Assembly: GCF_001886735.1 (NCBI RefSeq)
Contig: NZ_CP018076.1
Coordinates: 2,728,001 to 2,792,000 of the forward strand
Direction: 5' to 3'
From: Sulfitobacter alexandrii
GTDB taxonomy: Bacteria; Pseudomonadota; Alphaproteobacteria; Rhodobacterales; Rhodobacteraceae
Length of the DNA stretch: 64,000 bases
Part shown: piece after piece, positions 54,134 to 63,952 of the stretch
Numbering within the stretch: position 1 is the stretch's first letter
Layout of the letters: every line of letters starts with the position of its first letter
Position numbers and translations under genes: made by a program
The notes under the pieces: generated by a model
The model's input: only the letters and a program-made list of their open reading frames with translations
Told to the model about the DNA's origin: nothing
The model's database searches: none

Positions 54134-54463
54134 TCAGCTCAGACCGGCTTCGAGCGTGCGGGCCTGCAGGCAGGTCCGCGTCTCGGGCCGCGCGAGGATG
54201 TTGCGCACCACCGAAACCGTGGTCTCGTCCACGCCGACCACCGCGGCGCGGGCGAATTCGCGCACCTCCATCGCATCGGCATAGTCGATGATGCAGTCGG
54301 TGAAGGGCGTGATCAGCTGCTTGGGCACCTGCGGGAAGCGGGTGGCGAGCGTTTCCGTCACCACCCCCTTGGCGCCCGCGCGGGCCGTGCTGTCGACCGC
54401 CTCGGTCACTTCGGTGCAGGCGGCAAGGCCGACCATGCACAGGGCAAGAGCCGCAAGGCGCAT
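54134..54463 (-). CDS. Small lipoprotein in the sdh operon
   Basis: A 109-residue protein with lipobox 'VGLAAC' and a helical mature part of unknown fold. The start follows the sdhA stop by one base, so translation is likely coupled to sdhA. Similar small genes after sdhA are known in Rhodobacteraceae, but none has a proven role. Two Cys in the mature part may pair. Confidence 0.7.
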   Translation of the reverse strand: MRLAALALCMVGLAACTEVTEAVDSTARAGAKGVVTETLATRFPQVPKQLITPFTDCIIDYADAMEVREFARAAVVGVDETTVSVVRNILARPETRTCLQARTLEAGLS

Positions 54464-54464
54464 G

Positions 54465-56270
54465 TCAGTACACCCGCGCCTTGGGCGCGATCTTCTTGAG
54501 GTCGATGCCGCCCTCGTTGTGGCTGGTCAGCGGCTTGAGGTGCACGCCCCGGAAACCGAGCGAGGCCTCGTTGCCCTTGAACCAGATCAGGCTGTGCTTG
54601 CGCCAGTTCTCGTCGTCGCGGTCGGGATAATCCTCGTGCGCGTGGGCGCCCCGGCTTTCCTTGCGCGCGGCGGCCGCGGTGATCGTGGCGACCGCGTTGG
54701 GCATCAGGTTGGTCAGCTCGAGCGTTTCCATCAGGTCGGAGTTCCAGACCAGCGACTTGTCCGTCACGTGCAGGTCGTCCAGCTTGCTCGCCACGGTCTT
54801 CATCTTCTCCTCGCCCTCGGCCAGCGTCTTGTCGGTGCGGAAGACGGCGGCGTCCTGCTGCATGGTCTTCTGCATCTCGAGCCGCAGTTCCGCGGTCGGC
54901 ACATGGCCGTTGGCATAGCGCAGCCCGTCGAACCGGCTGAACGCGGCCTCGACCGACCGCTTGTTCGGGGTCGGCACCGGGGCATTCGCGTCCACGACTT
55001 CCTTGGCGCGGATCGCGGCGGCCCGGCCAAAGACCACGAGGTCGATGAGCGAGTTGGAGCCGAGGCGGTTCGCCCCGTGCACGCTGGCGCAGCCCGCCTC
55101 GCCCACGGCCATCAGGCCGGGTGACACGTTGTCGGGGTTGTCCTTGGTCGGTGCCAGCACCTCGCCCCAGTAGTTCGTGGGGATGCCGCCCATGTTGTAG
55201 TGCACGGTCGGCAGCACCGGGATCGGCTCCTTGGTCAGGTCCACCCCGGCGAAGATGCGCGCGGATTCGCTGATGCCCGGCAGGCGCAGGTCCAGGGTTT
55301 CCGGCGGCAGGTGGTTGAGGTGCAGGTGGATGTGATCCTTGTTCTCGCCCACGCCGCGGCCCTCGCGGATTTCCATGGTCATGCAGCGCGACACCACGTC
55401 CCGCGAGGCGAGATCCTTGTAGGTCGGCGCGTAGCGTTCCATGAAGCGCTCGCCTTCGGAGTTGGTGAGATAGCCCCCTTCCCCGCGCGCGCCCTCCGTG
55501 ATGAGGCAGCCTGCGCCATAGATCCCGGTGGGGTGGAACTGCACGAACTCCATATCCTGAAGCGGCAGACCGGCACGGGCCGTCATGCCGCCGCCGTCAC
55601 CGGTGCAGGTGTGGGCGGACGTCGCGCTGAAATAGGCGCGGCCATAGCCGCCCGTCGCCAGCACGACCATCTTGGCCGCGAAGAGGTGCATCGTGCCGTC
55701 GTCAAGCTTCCAGCACAGCACGCCTTGGCAAACGCCGTCGTCGGACATGATGAGGTCGATGGCGAAATATTCGATGTAGAATTCCGCGTTGTTCTTCAGG
55801 CTCTGGCCGTAAAGCGTATGCAGGATCGCGTGTCCCGTCCGGTCGGCGGCGGCACAGGTGCGCTGCACGGGGGGGCCTTCACCGAATTCGGTGGTATGGC
55901 CACCGAAGGGGCGCTGGTAGATCTTGCCTTCCTCGGTCCGGCTGAACGGCACGCCGTAGTGTTCCAGTTCGTAGACCGCCTTGGGCGCCTCGCGGGCGAG
56001 ATATTCCATCGCGTCCGTGTCGCCCAGCCAGTCGGAGCCCTTGACGGTGTCGTACATGTGCCACTGCCAGTTGTCGGGGCCCATGTTGGACAGCGACGCG
56101 GCGATGCCGCCCTGCGCGGCCACGGTGTGCGAGCGGGTCGGGAACACCTTGGAGATACAGGCCGTCCGCAGCCCCTGCTCCGCCATGCCCAGTGTCGCGC
56201 GCAGCCCCGCGCCGCCTGCCCCCACGACCACGACGTCGTATTCGTGGGTTTCGTAATCATATGCAGCCAT
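54465..56270 (-). CDS. sdhA: Succinate dehydrogenase flavoprotein subunit
   Basis: The 601-residue catalytic subunit oxidises succinate to fumarate. FAD loop '[21 protein letters not shown]', covalent flavin site '[10 protein letters not shown]' (H48), active site '[22 protein letters not shown]' and '[17 protein letters not shown]' are intact. The start at 56270 gives '[14 protein letters not shown]'. It is preceded by sdhD with 28 bases between. Confidence 0.98.
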   Translation of the reverse strand: MAAYDYETHEYDVVVVGAGGAGLRATLGMAEQGLRTACISKVFPTRSHTVAAQGGIAASLSNMGPDNWQWHMYDTVKGSDWLGDTDAMEYLAREAPKAVYELEHYGVPFSRTEEGKIYQRPFGGHTTEFGEGPPVQRTCAAADRTGHAILHTLYGQSLKNNAEFYIEYFAIDLIMSDDGVCQGVLCWKLDDGTMHLFAAKMVVLATGGYGRAYFSATSAHTCTGDGGGMTARAGLPLQDMEFVQFHPTGIYGAGCLITEGARGEGGYLTNSEGERFMERYAPTYKDLASRDVVSRCMTMEIREGRGVGENKDHIHLHLNHLPPETLDLRLPGISESARIFAGVDLTKEPIPVLPTVHYNMGGIPTNYWGEVLAPTKDNPDNVSPGLMAVGEAGCASVHGANRLGSNSLIDLVVFGRAAAIRAKEVVDANAPVPTPNKRSVEAAFSRFDGLRYANGHVPTAELRLEMQKTMQQDAAVFRTDKTLAEGEEKMKTVASKLDDLHVTDKSLVWNSDLMETLELTNLMPNAVATITAAAARKESRGAHAHEDYPDRDDENWRKHSLIWFKGNEASLGFRGVHLKPLTSHNEGGIDLKKIAPKARVY

Positions 56271-56298
56271 TTTCGGTCTCCCCTCGGGAATGAATGGA

Positions 56299-56670
56299 TC
56301 AGAGCGCCAGGCGCGCGATGGCGAAAACGCCAACCGCCGCCGCGCCGTAGCTGAGGCAGGTCATCAGGATGAGCGCGATCTTCTGTGCGATCCCGTGGAC
56401 GTAATCCTCGATCATAACCTGCACGCCGTCGTTGAAGTGCTTGAAGCCGACCACCAGCGTCAGCGCCGCGATGATGGCGGGTGTCGGGCGGCTGTAGTAG
56501 GCGAGGATTTCCTCGTAGGTGCCGCCCAGCGCCGAGCCGAACGTGAAAACGAACAGCGGGATCAGGATCAGCAGGGCGACGGAACTCACCTTCATCGCCC
56601 AGAAATGCTTGGTGCCGGACTTGGCCGAGCCGAGGCCGACGGCGCGTTTGCGGTCTGTCATGTATGCCAT
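56299..56670 (-). CDS. sdhD: Succinate dehydrogenase membrane anchor SdhD
   Basis: A 123-residue protein with three membrane segments and the SdhD pattern '[19 protein letters not shown]', where H78 is the likely heme b ligand and the Asp-Tyr is near the quinone site. It holds SdhAB at the membrane with SdhC. It is ten bases after sdhC. Confidence 0.93.
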   Translation of the reverse strand: MAYMTDRKRAVGLGSAKSGTKHFWAMKVSSVALLILIPLFVFTFGSALGGTYEEILAYYSRPTPAIIAALTLVVGFKHFNDGVQVMIEDYVHGIAQKIALILMTCLSYGAAAVGVFAIARLAL

Positions 56671-56680
56671 CGGGGTCTCC

Positions 56681-57064
56681 TTAAACGATAATGACGGTCA
56701 GCACCGTCAGCAGGACCGAACCGCCCAGGCAGGCCCAGCCCAGCTTTTCGGCGGTGGGCACGTCCAGCGCATAGCCGTTGTCCCAGATCAGGTGCCGGAT
56801 GCCGGCCAGCGTGTGATACCACAGGCCCAGAACGCTCAGAACCATGATCAGATCGCCGAACCAGCTGGTCACGAAACCGTTCACCGTGTCGAAATACTCA
56901 ACGCTGGTTGCTGCCGCGAGAAACCACCAGACGATCAGCAGCGCCGCCACCAGCATGGCGTTGCCGGTGATGCGGGTCAGGATCGAGGTCATCGAGGTCA
57001 GTTGCGGGCGGTAGATCGTCAGATGCGGTGACAGCGGGCGGTTGCCCCGGTTTACATCGGCCAT
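56681..57064 (-). CDS. sdhC: Succinate dehydrogenase cytochrome b556 subunit SdhC
   Basis: A 127-residue protein with three membrane segments and SdhC motifs 'RPLSPHLTIYRPQLTSMTSILTRITG' (quinone site Ser/Arg) and 'YHTLAGIRHLIWD' with the heme ligand His. It is the first gene of the sdh operon. The ATG at 57064 is the start; an upstream in-frame reading is Arg-rich and unlikely. Confidence 0.95.
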   Translation of the reverse strand: MADVNRGNRPLSPHLTIYRPQLTSMTSILTRITGNAMLVAALLIVWWFLAAATSVEYFDTVNGFVTSWFGDLIMVLSVLGLWYHTLAGIRHLIWDNGYALDVPTAEKLGWACLGGSVLLTVLTVIIV

Positions 57065-57317
57065 ATGCTGGTCCTTTGATGTGGTTGGCTTTATTCGGTC
57101 GTTGGCTGCCCTAGTGATAGCGCTTTTTACAGGAGTGTCACGAGGGCACGCAGCGCCGGGGCGCGGTTTTATGTCCCGGTCTGCCCGAAAAATCCGAAAT
57201 TTCAAGCAAAATTCATATTTGTGATCACACGAATTATTTGCGTGATCACAGCTTGCCGACTCGGGGCTGAAACCCGCGCAGCGCGAACGGCGGCACCGTC
57301 CTGCACAGGGCCAAGCA
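57065..57317 (-). promoter_or_regulatory. sdhC upstream region with paired GTGATCAC palindromes
   Basis: Within the roughly 300 bases between mdh and sdhC there are two copies of the palindrome GTGATCAC (57221-57228 and 57242-57249), the first extended to TGTGATCACA. Their centres are 21 bases apart, two helical turns, which suits cooperative binding. Closer to sdhC, TGATAGCGCT (57115-57124) matches half of an AGCGCT-centred LacI-type operator. I see no clear -35/-10 pair and no extra gene here. Confidence 0.5.
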
Positions 57318-57347
57318 AAAGGGCGCGCCCGGCAAGGCGCGCCCTTT
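57318..57347 (-). terminator. mdh terminator
   Basis: AAAGGGCGCGCC and GGCGCGCCCTTT form a perfect 12-pair stem with a six-base loop, 20 bases past the mdh stop and followed by TTTT on the minus strand. It is a strong intrinsic terminator that separates mdh from sdhC. Confidence 0.88.
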
Positions 57348-57367
57348 CAGTCCGTCTCCGGAAGGGT

Positions 57368-58411
<1,044 letters not shown>

Positions 58412-58450
58412 TCACCCGGAGGGAGGTCAATCGCACCGGCCAGAACGATG

Positions 58451-58477
58451 AAAGGCCACCCCAGGGGGGCGGCCTTC
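58451..58477 (-). terminator. Terminator of the PRC-barrel gene
   Basis: AAGGCCACCCC and GGGGCGGCCTT form an 11-pair stem with one mismatch and a three-base loop, 41 bases past the stop of the PRC-barrel gene and followed by TTTC on the minus strand. Confidence 0.65.
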
Positions 58478-58517
58478 CGAAAGCACATGACCGACCAGGC
58501 GGTCACGTTTCTGATGC

Positions 58518-59594
58518 TTAGTCTTCGTACTCGGGCAGTGCTTCGAGACGCTCTTCGGTGCTGTCAATGTAGAACCGGTAGTCGGAGCCATCGGCATTCT
58601 TCATCACTTGAATCTTGTCGAATTCAACCAGAACCGGCTTTTCGCCAATCCCGAGGAAGCCACCGACGTTGATCACGGCGCCGGTCAGCTTGCCGTCGTC
58701 GCCAACCATCAGGTTGTCGATTTCGCCGACGGTTTCGTCATTCGCACCGTAGACATAGGACCCGTTGATCTCTTCCGAGGTAAGTTGCTCCACTTCGGCC
58801 ATCTCGGCGTTCTGGTAGCCTTCGACCTCGTAGTTCGGGCGGGTCATCTCGTTGGTCGCGTTGTCGGCCATCTGCTCGGTTTCCTGAGCGGCGTTCTCGG
58901 CGGCCTGTTCGGTTTCCGCGGCAGCGTTTTCAGCGGCCTGCTCGGTCTCTTCGGCAGCGTTTTCGGCCATCTGCTCGGTGTTCTCGGCAGCCTGCTCGGT
59001 CTCGGCAGCGGCGTTCTCTGCCATCTGCTCGGTCTCCTCAGCAGCGTTCTCGGCCATCTGCTCGGTGTTCTCGGCAGCATTTTCAGCGGTCTGCTCGGCG
59101 TTCTCGGCCGTGGCTTCCGCGTTCTGCTCCATCGTGTCGCCGTTCATCGCGTCATCGTTCATGTCGCGATCGAATTCGGGCAAGCTTTCCAGCGCTTCCT
59201 TGGTGGTGGAAACGACGAGGAAACGGTCACCCATGTCGCCGTCTTCGGACAGCACGGAGATGTCATCCATGGAAATCGCGACATCGCGTTCGCCGATGCC
59301 GAGGAAGCCACCGACACCGAGGATCACGGCGCGGACGCTACCGTCCTTGGCCACGATGATGTCGTTGATCTCGCCGATGTCGTCCCATTCGGTTTCCGCA
59401 CCGTCGGCCACGGCCTGGGATGCGTCGACTTCGTTCTCGCTGTTGTAGACGCGCATGCCGATCAGGTCGCTGGCGTAAAAATCACCTTGCTGAAATTCGA
59501 CTGCGTTCATGTCCATGTTCGCGGTATTCGACTGGGCATAGGCACCTGTGGAAAGGGCGACGACAACAGCCGTTGTGCTCAGAAAGCGTTTCAT
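58518..59594 (-). CDS. Secreted PRC-barrel protein with 11-residue repeats
   Basis: The 358-residue protein has a signal peptide ('MKRFLSTTAVVVALSTGAYAQ') and two PRC-barrel domains (about 35-140 and 265-350), each with 'VGGFLGIGE'. Between them is a strongly acidic helical spacer built of AENAAEETEQM-type units, 11 residues each with one 7-residue unit. Hendecad and heptad mixing predicts a long coiled coil, with some resemblance to LEA-type repeats. It should be periplasmic or surface-located. RBS GGAGGA precedes the ATG. Confidence 0.75.
   Translation of the reverse strand: MKRFLSTTAVVVALSTGAYAQSNTANMDMNAVEFQQGDFYASDLIGMRVYNSENEVDASQAVADGAETEWDDIGEINDIIVAKDGSVRAVILGVGGFLGIGERDVAISMDDISVLSEDGDMGDRFLVVSTTKEALESLPEFDRDMNDDAMNGDTMEQNAEATAENAEQTAENAAENTEQMAENAAEETEQMAENAAAETEQAAENTEQMAENAAEETEQAAENAAAETEQAAENAAQETEQMADNATNEMTRPNYEVEGYQNAEMAEVEQLTSEEINGSYVYGANDETVGEIDNLMVGDDGKLTGAVINVGGFLGIGEKPVLVEFDKIQVMKNADGSDYRFYIDSTEERLEALPEYED
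58872..59126 (-). repeat. 33-base tandem repeat array in the PRC-barrel gene
   Basis: Units begin with CTGCTCGG-like strings on the plus strand at 58872, 58905, 58938, 58971, 58992, 59025, 59058, 59091 and about 59124. All steps are 33 bases except one of 21 (58971 to 58992). All are multiples of three, so the frame is kept while unit number may vary. Confidence 0.8.
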
Positions 59595-59715
59595 TAATAG
59601 TCCTCCTTCGTGTGTCTACGGTGGCTCGCACCGCTTGATGAACGAACACGGACCTGCTCAGCTTGTTCCACGAAAAAGTGATTATCTTCGACCGGTTATA
59701 ATCTATGACACATGC

Positions 59716-60465
59716 ATGCTGGATTTGACCTTCTTTCTGGTCGCCGGACCGGCCGTTTTCTTTGCCGGGGTTTCCAAGGCCGGGTTCGGGTCCGGGGCGG
59801 CATTTGCCGCGGCCAGCATCCTCGCACTGGTGGTGGAGCCGGGCCTCGCGCTCGGGGTGATGTTGCCGCTGCTCATGCTGATCGACGTCAGTTCGCTGCG
59901 CCCCTACTGGCGGAAATGGAGCGCGCCGGACGCCCGGCTGCTGATTCTGGGCGCGCTGCCCGGCATCGCGCTGGGTGCGGCGCTCTACCGGGTCGCGTCA
60001 CCGGACCTGTTCCGCCTGCTGATCGGCGGCGTATCCGTCGCCTTCGTGGTCTGGCAGATCAGCCTTGCAAGGGGGTGGCTGCGGCTGCGCCGGCTGCGGC
60101 TGTCCGACCGCGCCGGCCTCGGCCTTGGGGGAGTCGTGGGGTTCACCACCTTCGTCAGCCATGCGGGAGGCCCGCCCGCGGCGGTGTTCCTGCTGACGCG
60201 CGGCCTGACCAAGACCCAGTTCCAGGCGACCACCGTGCTCGTCTTCTGGGCGCTCAACATCATCAAGTTCGTGCCTTACGCGGTTCTGGGCATGTTCACC
60301 GCGCAGACCTTTACCGCGAACCTCGCGCTTGCGCCCTTTGCGCTGCTGGGCACATGGGCCGGTGTGCGGGCGCATCACCTCGTGTCGGAAAGGGTGTTCT
60401 TCGGCCTGACCTACGTGCTGCTTTCGATCACGGGGGCCAAGCTGATCTGGGATGGCCTGACCTGA
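59716..60465 (+). CDS. TauE/SafE family permease
   Basis: A 249-residue membrane protein with about eight segments and the family start 'FFAGVSKAGFGSGAAFAAASILALVVEPGLALGVMLPLLMLIDV' and the second-repeat 'GVVGFTTFVSHAGGPPAAVFLLTRGL'. It should move sulfite or other small anions out. It is shorter and distinct from the TauE protein at 37.7 kb. A TATAAT (59697-59702) lies just 13 bases ahead of the ATG, so the 5' leader would be very short. Confidence 0.82.
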   Translation: MLDLTFFLVAGPAVFFAGVSKAGFGSGAAFAAASILALVVEPGLALGVMLPLLMLIDVSSLRPYWRKWSAPDARLLILGALPGIALGAALYRVASPDLFRLLIGGVSVAFVVWQISLARGWLRLRRLRLSDRAGLGLGGVVGFTTFVSHAGGPPAAVFLLTRGLTKTQFQATTVLVFWALNIIKFVPYAVLGMFTAQTFTANLALAPFALLGTWAGVRAHHLVSERVFFGLTYVLLSITGAKLIWDGLT

Positions 60466-60514
60466 GAGGCGGCCATCCGGTTTCCCCCGCGGGAGCCAAG
60501 GGAAAGAAGGTCTC

Positions 60515-60847
60515 TCAGGCGTCCTCGCCCCGGGCGGGCAATGCTTCGACCACCGTTTCGAATGCCTGTCCCGACGCGACGAGACAGGTCAGGCCACCGG
60601 GCACCGTCACGGTGATCGTCCAGCTTCCGGTTTCGCCGGACGCGAAAACCTCGACCACCGCGTTGTTGGCCCCCAATCCGACGGACTGGCGGGTTTCGCC
60701 GTATCCCTCGGCCAGCCGCGCCACCACGATGTCGCGCGGGCCGCAATTCCGCGCGTTTTGCGCCGCCACGTCCGTCGCCGCCGCCAGATAGATGACGGCC
60801 CCTGCGGTCAGGGCCGCCATGTTGAAGAGTTTCATCCTGCGATCCAT
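60515..60847 (-). CDS. Small secreted protein, unknown
   Basis: A 110-residue protein with an N-terminal signal or anchor ('MAALTAGAVIYLAAATDVAAQ') and a small beta-rich mature domain with Cys residues ('NCGPRDIVVARLAEGYGETRQSVGL'). The spacing resembles short Roseobacter periplasmic proteins I have seen, but I assign no family. It is convergent with the TauE gene; 50 bases between them hold no clear hairpin. Confidence 0.6.
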   Translation of the reverse strand: MDRRMKLFNMAALTAGAVIYLAAATDVAAQNARNCGPRDIVVARLAEGYGETRQSVGLGANNAVVEVFASGETGSWTITVTVPGGLTCLVASGQAFETVVEALPARGEDA

Positions 60848-61115
60848 CGTCTGCCTTCCTTCCAGAGGCCGCGCCCGGCGTGATCCGGGTGAGCCGGGTT
60901 TGGGTGCTGAACGCCCGACGCTGCGGCCAAGGCGACGCGCAAAGGATGAAGACAAAGGACTGAAATACTGGTTAATACGCCGTGCGGCCCCGCGCGCGGC
61001 ACTAATCGCTGCACTGCGGCAGGTTTTCCCTTGAACTATTCAAACAAAAATGGGCATCTGCACGCAACAATATGACTGCGCGACCCGACCTGCGCGCCAA
61101 CCCATCGGAGGCCCC

Positions 61116-61973
61116 ATGTCCAAGATCACCCGCCCGCTGCGTTCCGTTCTCTACATTCCCGGATCGAAACCCCGTGCATTGGACAAGGCGCGGGGCCTGC
61201 CCTGCGACGCGATCATCTTCGACCTTGAAGACGCGGTGAGCCCGGACGAGAAATCGGCCGCCCGCGACACCCTTGCCGCGGCGCTCGGCGAAGGGGGCTA
61301 CGGCGCGCGGCTCAAGGTGATCCGCATCAACGCCCTGGACACCGAATGGGGCCGCGCTGATGCGGAGGCCGTCCGAAACATGGACGCGGACGCGATCCTG
61401 CTGCCCAAGGTCGGCAGCCCCGCCCATCTGGAGGCGCTGGCGGAGATCGTGGGCGACATCCCGCTGTGGGCCATGATGGAGACGCCCGGCGCGATGCTGA
61501 ACGCCCCCGCCATCGCGGCGCACCGGTCGCTTCAGGCGATGGTCATGGGCACCAACGATCTGGCCAAGGATCTTCAGACCCGCTTCCGGCAGGACCGTCT
61601 GCCGCTGATGACCGGCCTCGGGCTGTGCGTCCTCGCCGCCAAGGCGCATGAATGCGCCATCATCGACGGGGTCTACAACGCCTTCAAGGACGACGACGGG
61701 CTGCGCGCCGAATGTGCACAGGGCCGCGACATGGGTTTCGACGGCAAGACGCTGATCCATCCCGCGCAGCTCGATGTCGCGAACGAGGCCTTCTCGCCGA
61801 CCGAGGAAGAGGCCGATCTCGCCCGCCGCCAGATCGCGGCCTACGAAGAGGTCATCGCCTCGGGTCAGAGCGTCGCGGTCGTGGACGGCAAGATCGTCGA
61901 GAACCTGCATGTTGCAACTGCCCGCGAAACACTGGCAAAACTGGACGCAATCGCAGCCCTCAGCGCGGAGTAG
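61116..61973 (+). CDS. mcl2: (3S)-malyl-CoA thioesterase (Mcl2-like)
   Basis: A 285-residue HpcH/HpaI aldolase-fold protein: 'FRSVLYIPGSKPRALDKARGL'-like start, 'DAIIFDLEDAVSPDEK', 'WAMMETPGAMLNAPAI', 'MGTNDLAKDLQTRFRQDRLP' and 'GFDGKTLIHPAQLDVAN'. The motif details fit Rhodobacter Mcl2, which hydrolyses malyl-CoA to malate, more than the malyl-CoA lyase Mcl1. It would finish the ethylmalonyl-CoA pathway. The ATG at 61116 follows a GGAGG site (CGGAGGCCCC). NnrU, DUF1737 and mch genes follow on the same strand. Confidence 0.87.
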   Translation: MSKITRPLRSVLYIPGSKPRALDKARGLPCDAIIFDLEDAVSPDEKSAARDTLAAALGEGGYGARLKVIRINALDTEWGRADAEAVRNMDADAILLPKVGSPAHLEALAEIVGDIPLWAMMETPGAMLNAPAIAAHRSLQAMVMGTNDLAKDLQTRFRQDRLPLMTGLGLCVLAAKAHECAIIDGVYNAFKDDDGLRAECAQGRDMGFDGKTLIHPAQLDVANEAFSPTEEEADLARRQIAAYEEVIASGQSVAVVDGKIVENLHVATARETLAKLDAIAALSAE

Positions 61974-61977
61974 CGCC

Positions 61978-62535
61978 ATGTTCCTTCTGATCCTCGGCCT
62001 CATCCTCTGGGTGGGCGCACATTATTTCAAACGCCTCGCCCCCGACGCCCGCGCCCGGATGGGCAACGCGGGCAAGGGCCTCGTGGCCCTGCTGGTGGTC
62101 GCGGGCGTGATCCTGATGATCGTCGGCTACCGCGCTGCGGACTTCATCCCGGTCTGGGACCCGCCGGCCTTCCTGACGCATGTGAACAACCTGCTGATGG
62201 TGCTGGCCTTCTGGATCTACGGCTCTTCCGCCGCCAAGGGAGCCAAGGCCTGGCCCGCCAACAAGACCCGTCACCCCCAGCTTCTGGCGGTCAAGACATG
62301 GGCCGTGGCGCACCTGCTGGTGAACGGCGACCTCGCGTCGATCATCCTGTTCGGCGGGCTGCTGGCCTGGGCCGTGGTAAGCGTCATCCTGATCAACCGC
62401 GCCGAACCCGACTGGACACCGCCGCCCCACGCGGGGCGCGCGACCTACATCCGGCTCGTGGTCATCACCGCCGTGATCTTTGCCGTTGTCGTCGGCATCC
62501 ACACATGGCTGGGCGTCTCGCCCTTCCCCGCCTGA
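61978..62535 (+). CDS. NnrU family membrane protein
   Basis: A 185-residue protein with five to six hydrophobic segments and the NnrU pattern 'WVGAHYFKRLAPDARARMG', 'TRHPQLLAVKTWAVAHLLVNGDLASIILFGGLLAWAV'. NnrU proteins are linked to nitrite and nitric oxide reduction and isoprenoid steps, but their biochemical role is not settled. It starts four bases after mcl2 and lies inside the mcl2-mch cluster. Confidence 0.86.
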   Translation: MFLLILGLILWVGAHYFKRLAPDARARMGNAGKGLVALLVVAGVILMIVGYRAADFIPVWDPPAFLTHVNNLLMVLAFWIYGSSAAKGAKAWPANKTRHPQLLAVKTWAVAHLLVNGDLASIILFGGLLAWAVVSVILINRAEPDWTPPPHAGRATYIRLVVITAVIFAVVVGIHTWLGVSPFPA

Positions 62536-62552
62536 ACCCTGACGGAGCCTGC

Positions 62553-62756
62553 ATGAAACTCTACCGCTTCCTGTCCGAAGAGGACACGTCCGCCTTCTGC
62601 CACAAGGTCACCGATGCCCTGAACAAGGGCTGGGAGCTTTACGGCTCGCCCACCCAGACATGGGATCACGCCGCCGGGGTCATGCGCTGCGGTCAGTCGG
62701 TGGTGAAGGAGGTCGAAGGCACCTATACGCCCGACACCAAGCTGGGGGACCACTGA
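62553..62756 (+). CDS. DUF1737 family small protein
   Basis: A 67-residue protein with the DUF1737 pattern 'MKLYRFLSEEDTSAFCHKVTDALNKGWELYGSPTQTW'. The fold is small and cytoplasmic, and the function is unknown. The stop overlaps the mch start as TGATG, so the two are translationally coupled; it probably accompanies mch in related genomes. Confidence 0.8.
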   Translation: MKLYRFLSEEDTSAFCHKVTDALNKGWELYGSPTQTWDHAAGVMRCGQSVVKEVEGTYTPDTKLGDH

Positions 62757-63787
62757 TGGCCAAGACCAACGCGGGCCGCTTCTTCGAGGATTACACCGTG
62801 GGCGAAACCATTCGCCACGCGGTGCCCCGAACCGTCAAGATGGGCGAACGGGCGCTCTACCACATGCTCTACCCGGCACGGCACGCGCTGTATTCCTCCG
62901 ACCAGTTCGCCCAAGGCTGCGGCCTGCCGTTCAGCCCGCTCGACGACATGATCGCCTTTCACGTGGTCTTTGGGAAAACCGTGCCGGACGTGTCGCTGAA
63001 CGCCGTGGCCAACCTCGGCTACGCGCAGGGCCGCTGGCTCGCCCCGGTCTGGCCCGGCGACACGCTGCGCAGCGAATCCGAGGTGATCGGGCTCAAGCAG
63101 AACTCCAACGGCAAGACCGGCGTGGTCTATGTGCGCACCACCGGGCTGAACCAGCATGACGAACCTGTGCTGGAATACGTGCGCTGGGTGATGGTGCGCA
63201 AGCATGACACCGATGCACCCGCCCCGGACACCGTGGTGCCCGAATTGCCCGAGGCGGTGGCGGCCTCCGACCTCGTGATTCCCCAAGGGCTCGACTTCAC
63301 CGACTACGATTTCACGCTGGCGGGGGAGCCGTATCGCTGGGGCGACTACGAGGTCGGCGAACGGATCGACCACGTCGACGGCGTCACCGTCGAAGAAGCC
63401 GAACACATGATGGCCACCCGCCTGTGGCAAAACACCGCCAAGGTGCATTTCGACACCTCCGCCCGCCCGGACGGCAGCCGCCTGATCTATGGCGGCCACG
63501 TGATCTCCATGGCGCGGGCCTTGTCCTTCAACGGCCTTGCCAACGCGCAGATGGTCGTCGGCCTGAACGGCGGCGCACATGCCAACCCCTGCCTCGCCGG
63601 CGACACGATCCGCGCCTGGTCAGAGGTGCTGGACAAGGCCGAGACCTCCGCCCCCGGCGTCGGGGCGATCCGCCTGCGGCTGGTGGCGACCAAGGGGGGC
63701 GAGCCCTTCAGGCTGAAGGGCGAGGATGGCAAGTACCTGCCCGACGTCCTGCTCGACCTCGACTACTGGGCGCTGATGCCGATGTAA
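62756..63787 (+). CDS. mch: Mesaconyl-CoA hydratase
   Basis: A 343-residue protein with two MaoC-like hot-dog domains: 'GRFFEDYTVGETIRHAVPRTV' at the start and 'EVGERIDHVDGVTVEEAEHMMATRLWQNTAKVHFD' in the second half, typical of mesaconyl-CoA hydratase of the ethylmalonyl-CoA pathway. It hydrates mesaconyl-C1-CoA to beta-methylmalyl-CoA. Its location behind mcl2 fits. The ATG at 62756 overlaps the DUF1737 stop. Confidence 0.9.
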   Translation: MAKTNAGRFFEDYTVGETIRHAVPRTVKMGERALYHMLYPARHALYSSDQFAQGCGLPFSPLDDMIAFHVVFGKTVPDVSLNAVANLGYAQGRWLAPVWPGDTLRSESEVIGLKQNSNGKTGVVYVRTTGLNQHDEPVLEYVRWVMVRKHDTDAPAPDTVVPELPEAVAASDLVIPQGLDFTDYDFTLAGEPYRWGDYEVGERIDHVDGVTVEEAEHMMATRLWQNTAKVHFDTSARPDGSRLIYGGHVISMARALSFNGLANAQMVVGLNGGAHANPCLAGDTIRAWSEVLDKAETSAPGVGAIRLRLVATKGGEPFRLKGEDGKYLPDVLLDLDYWALMPM

Positions 63788-63952
63788 CGGCGCAGGCCTT
63801 TTTCTGGAAAATGGAAGCTTCGAGGCCATGTTGCACGGTGCTGCAACAATTGGGAGACCCTTCCATGAGCAGAAGGCGATGTCTGAAATAATTCGGACAC
63901 GTCATGTCGTGGCCATGTCCGGCCTGTAGTCAACTGAGAGGTCAGGATCCCC

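Noticed and set aside
60411..60746. Second minus-strand frame at the TauE 3' end
   Set aside because: Arg/Gly-rich and overlaps two better supported genes.
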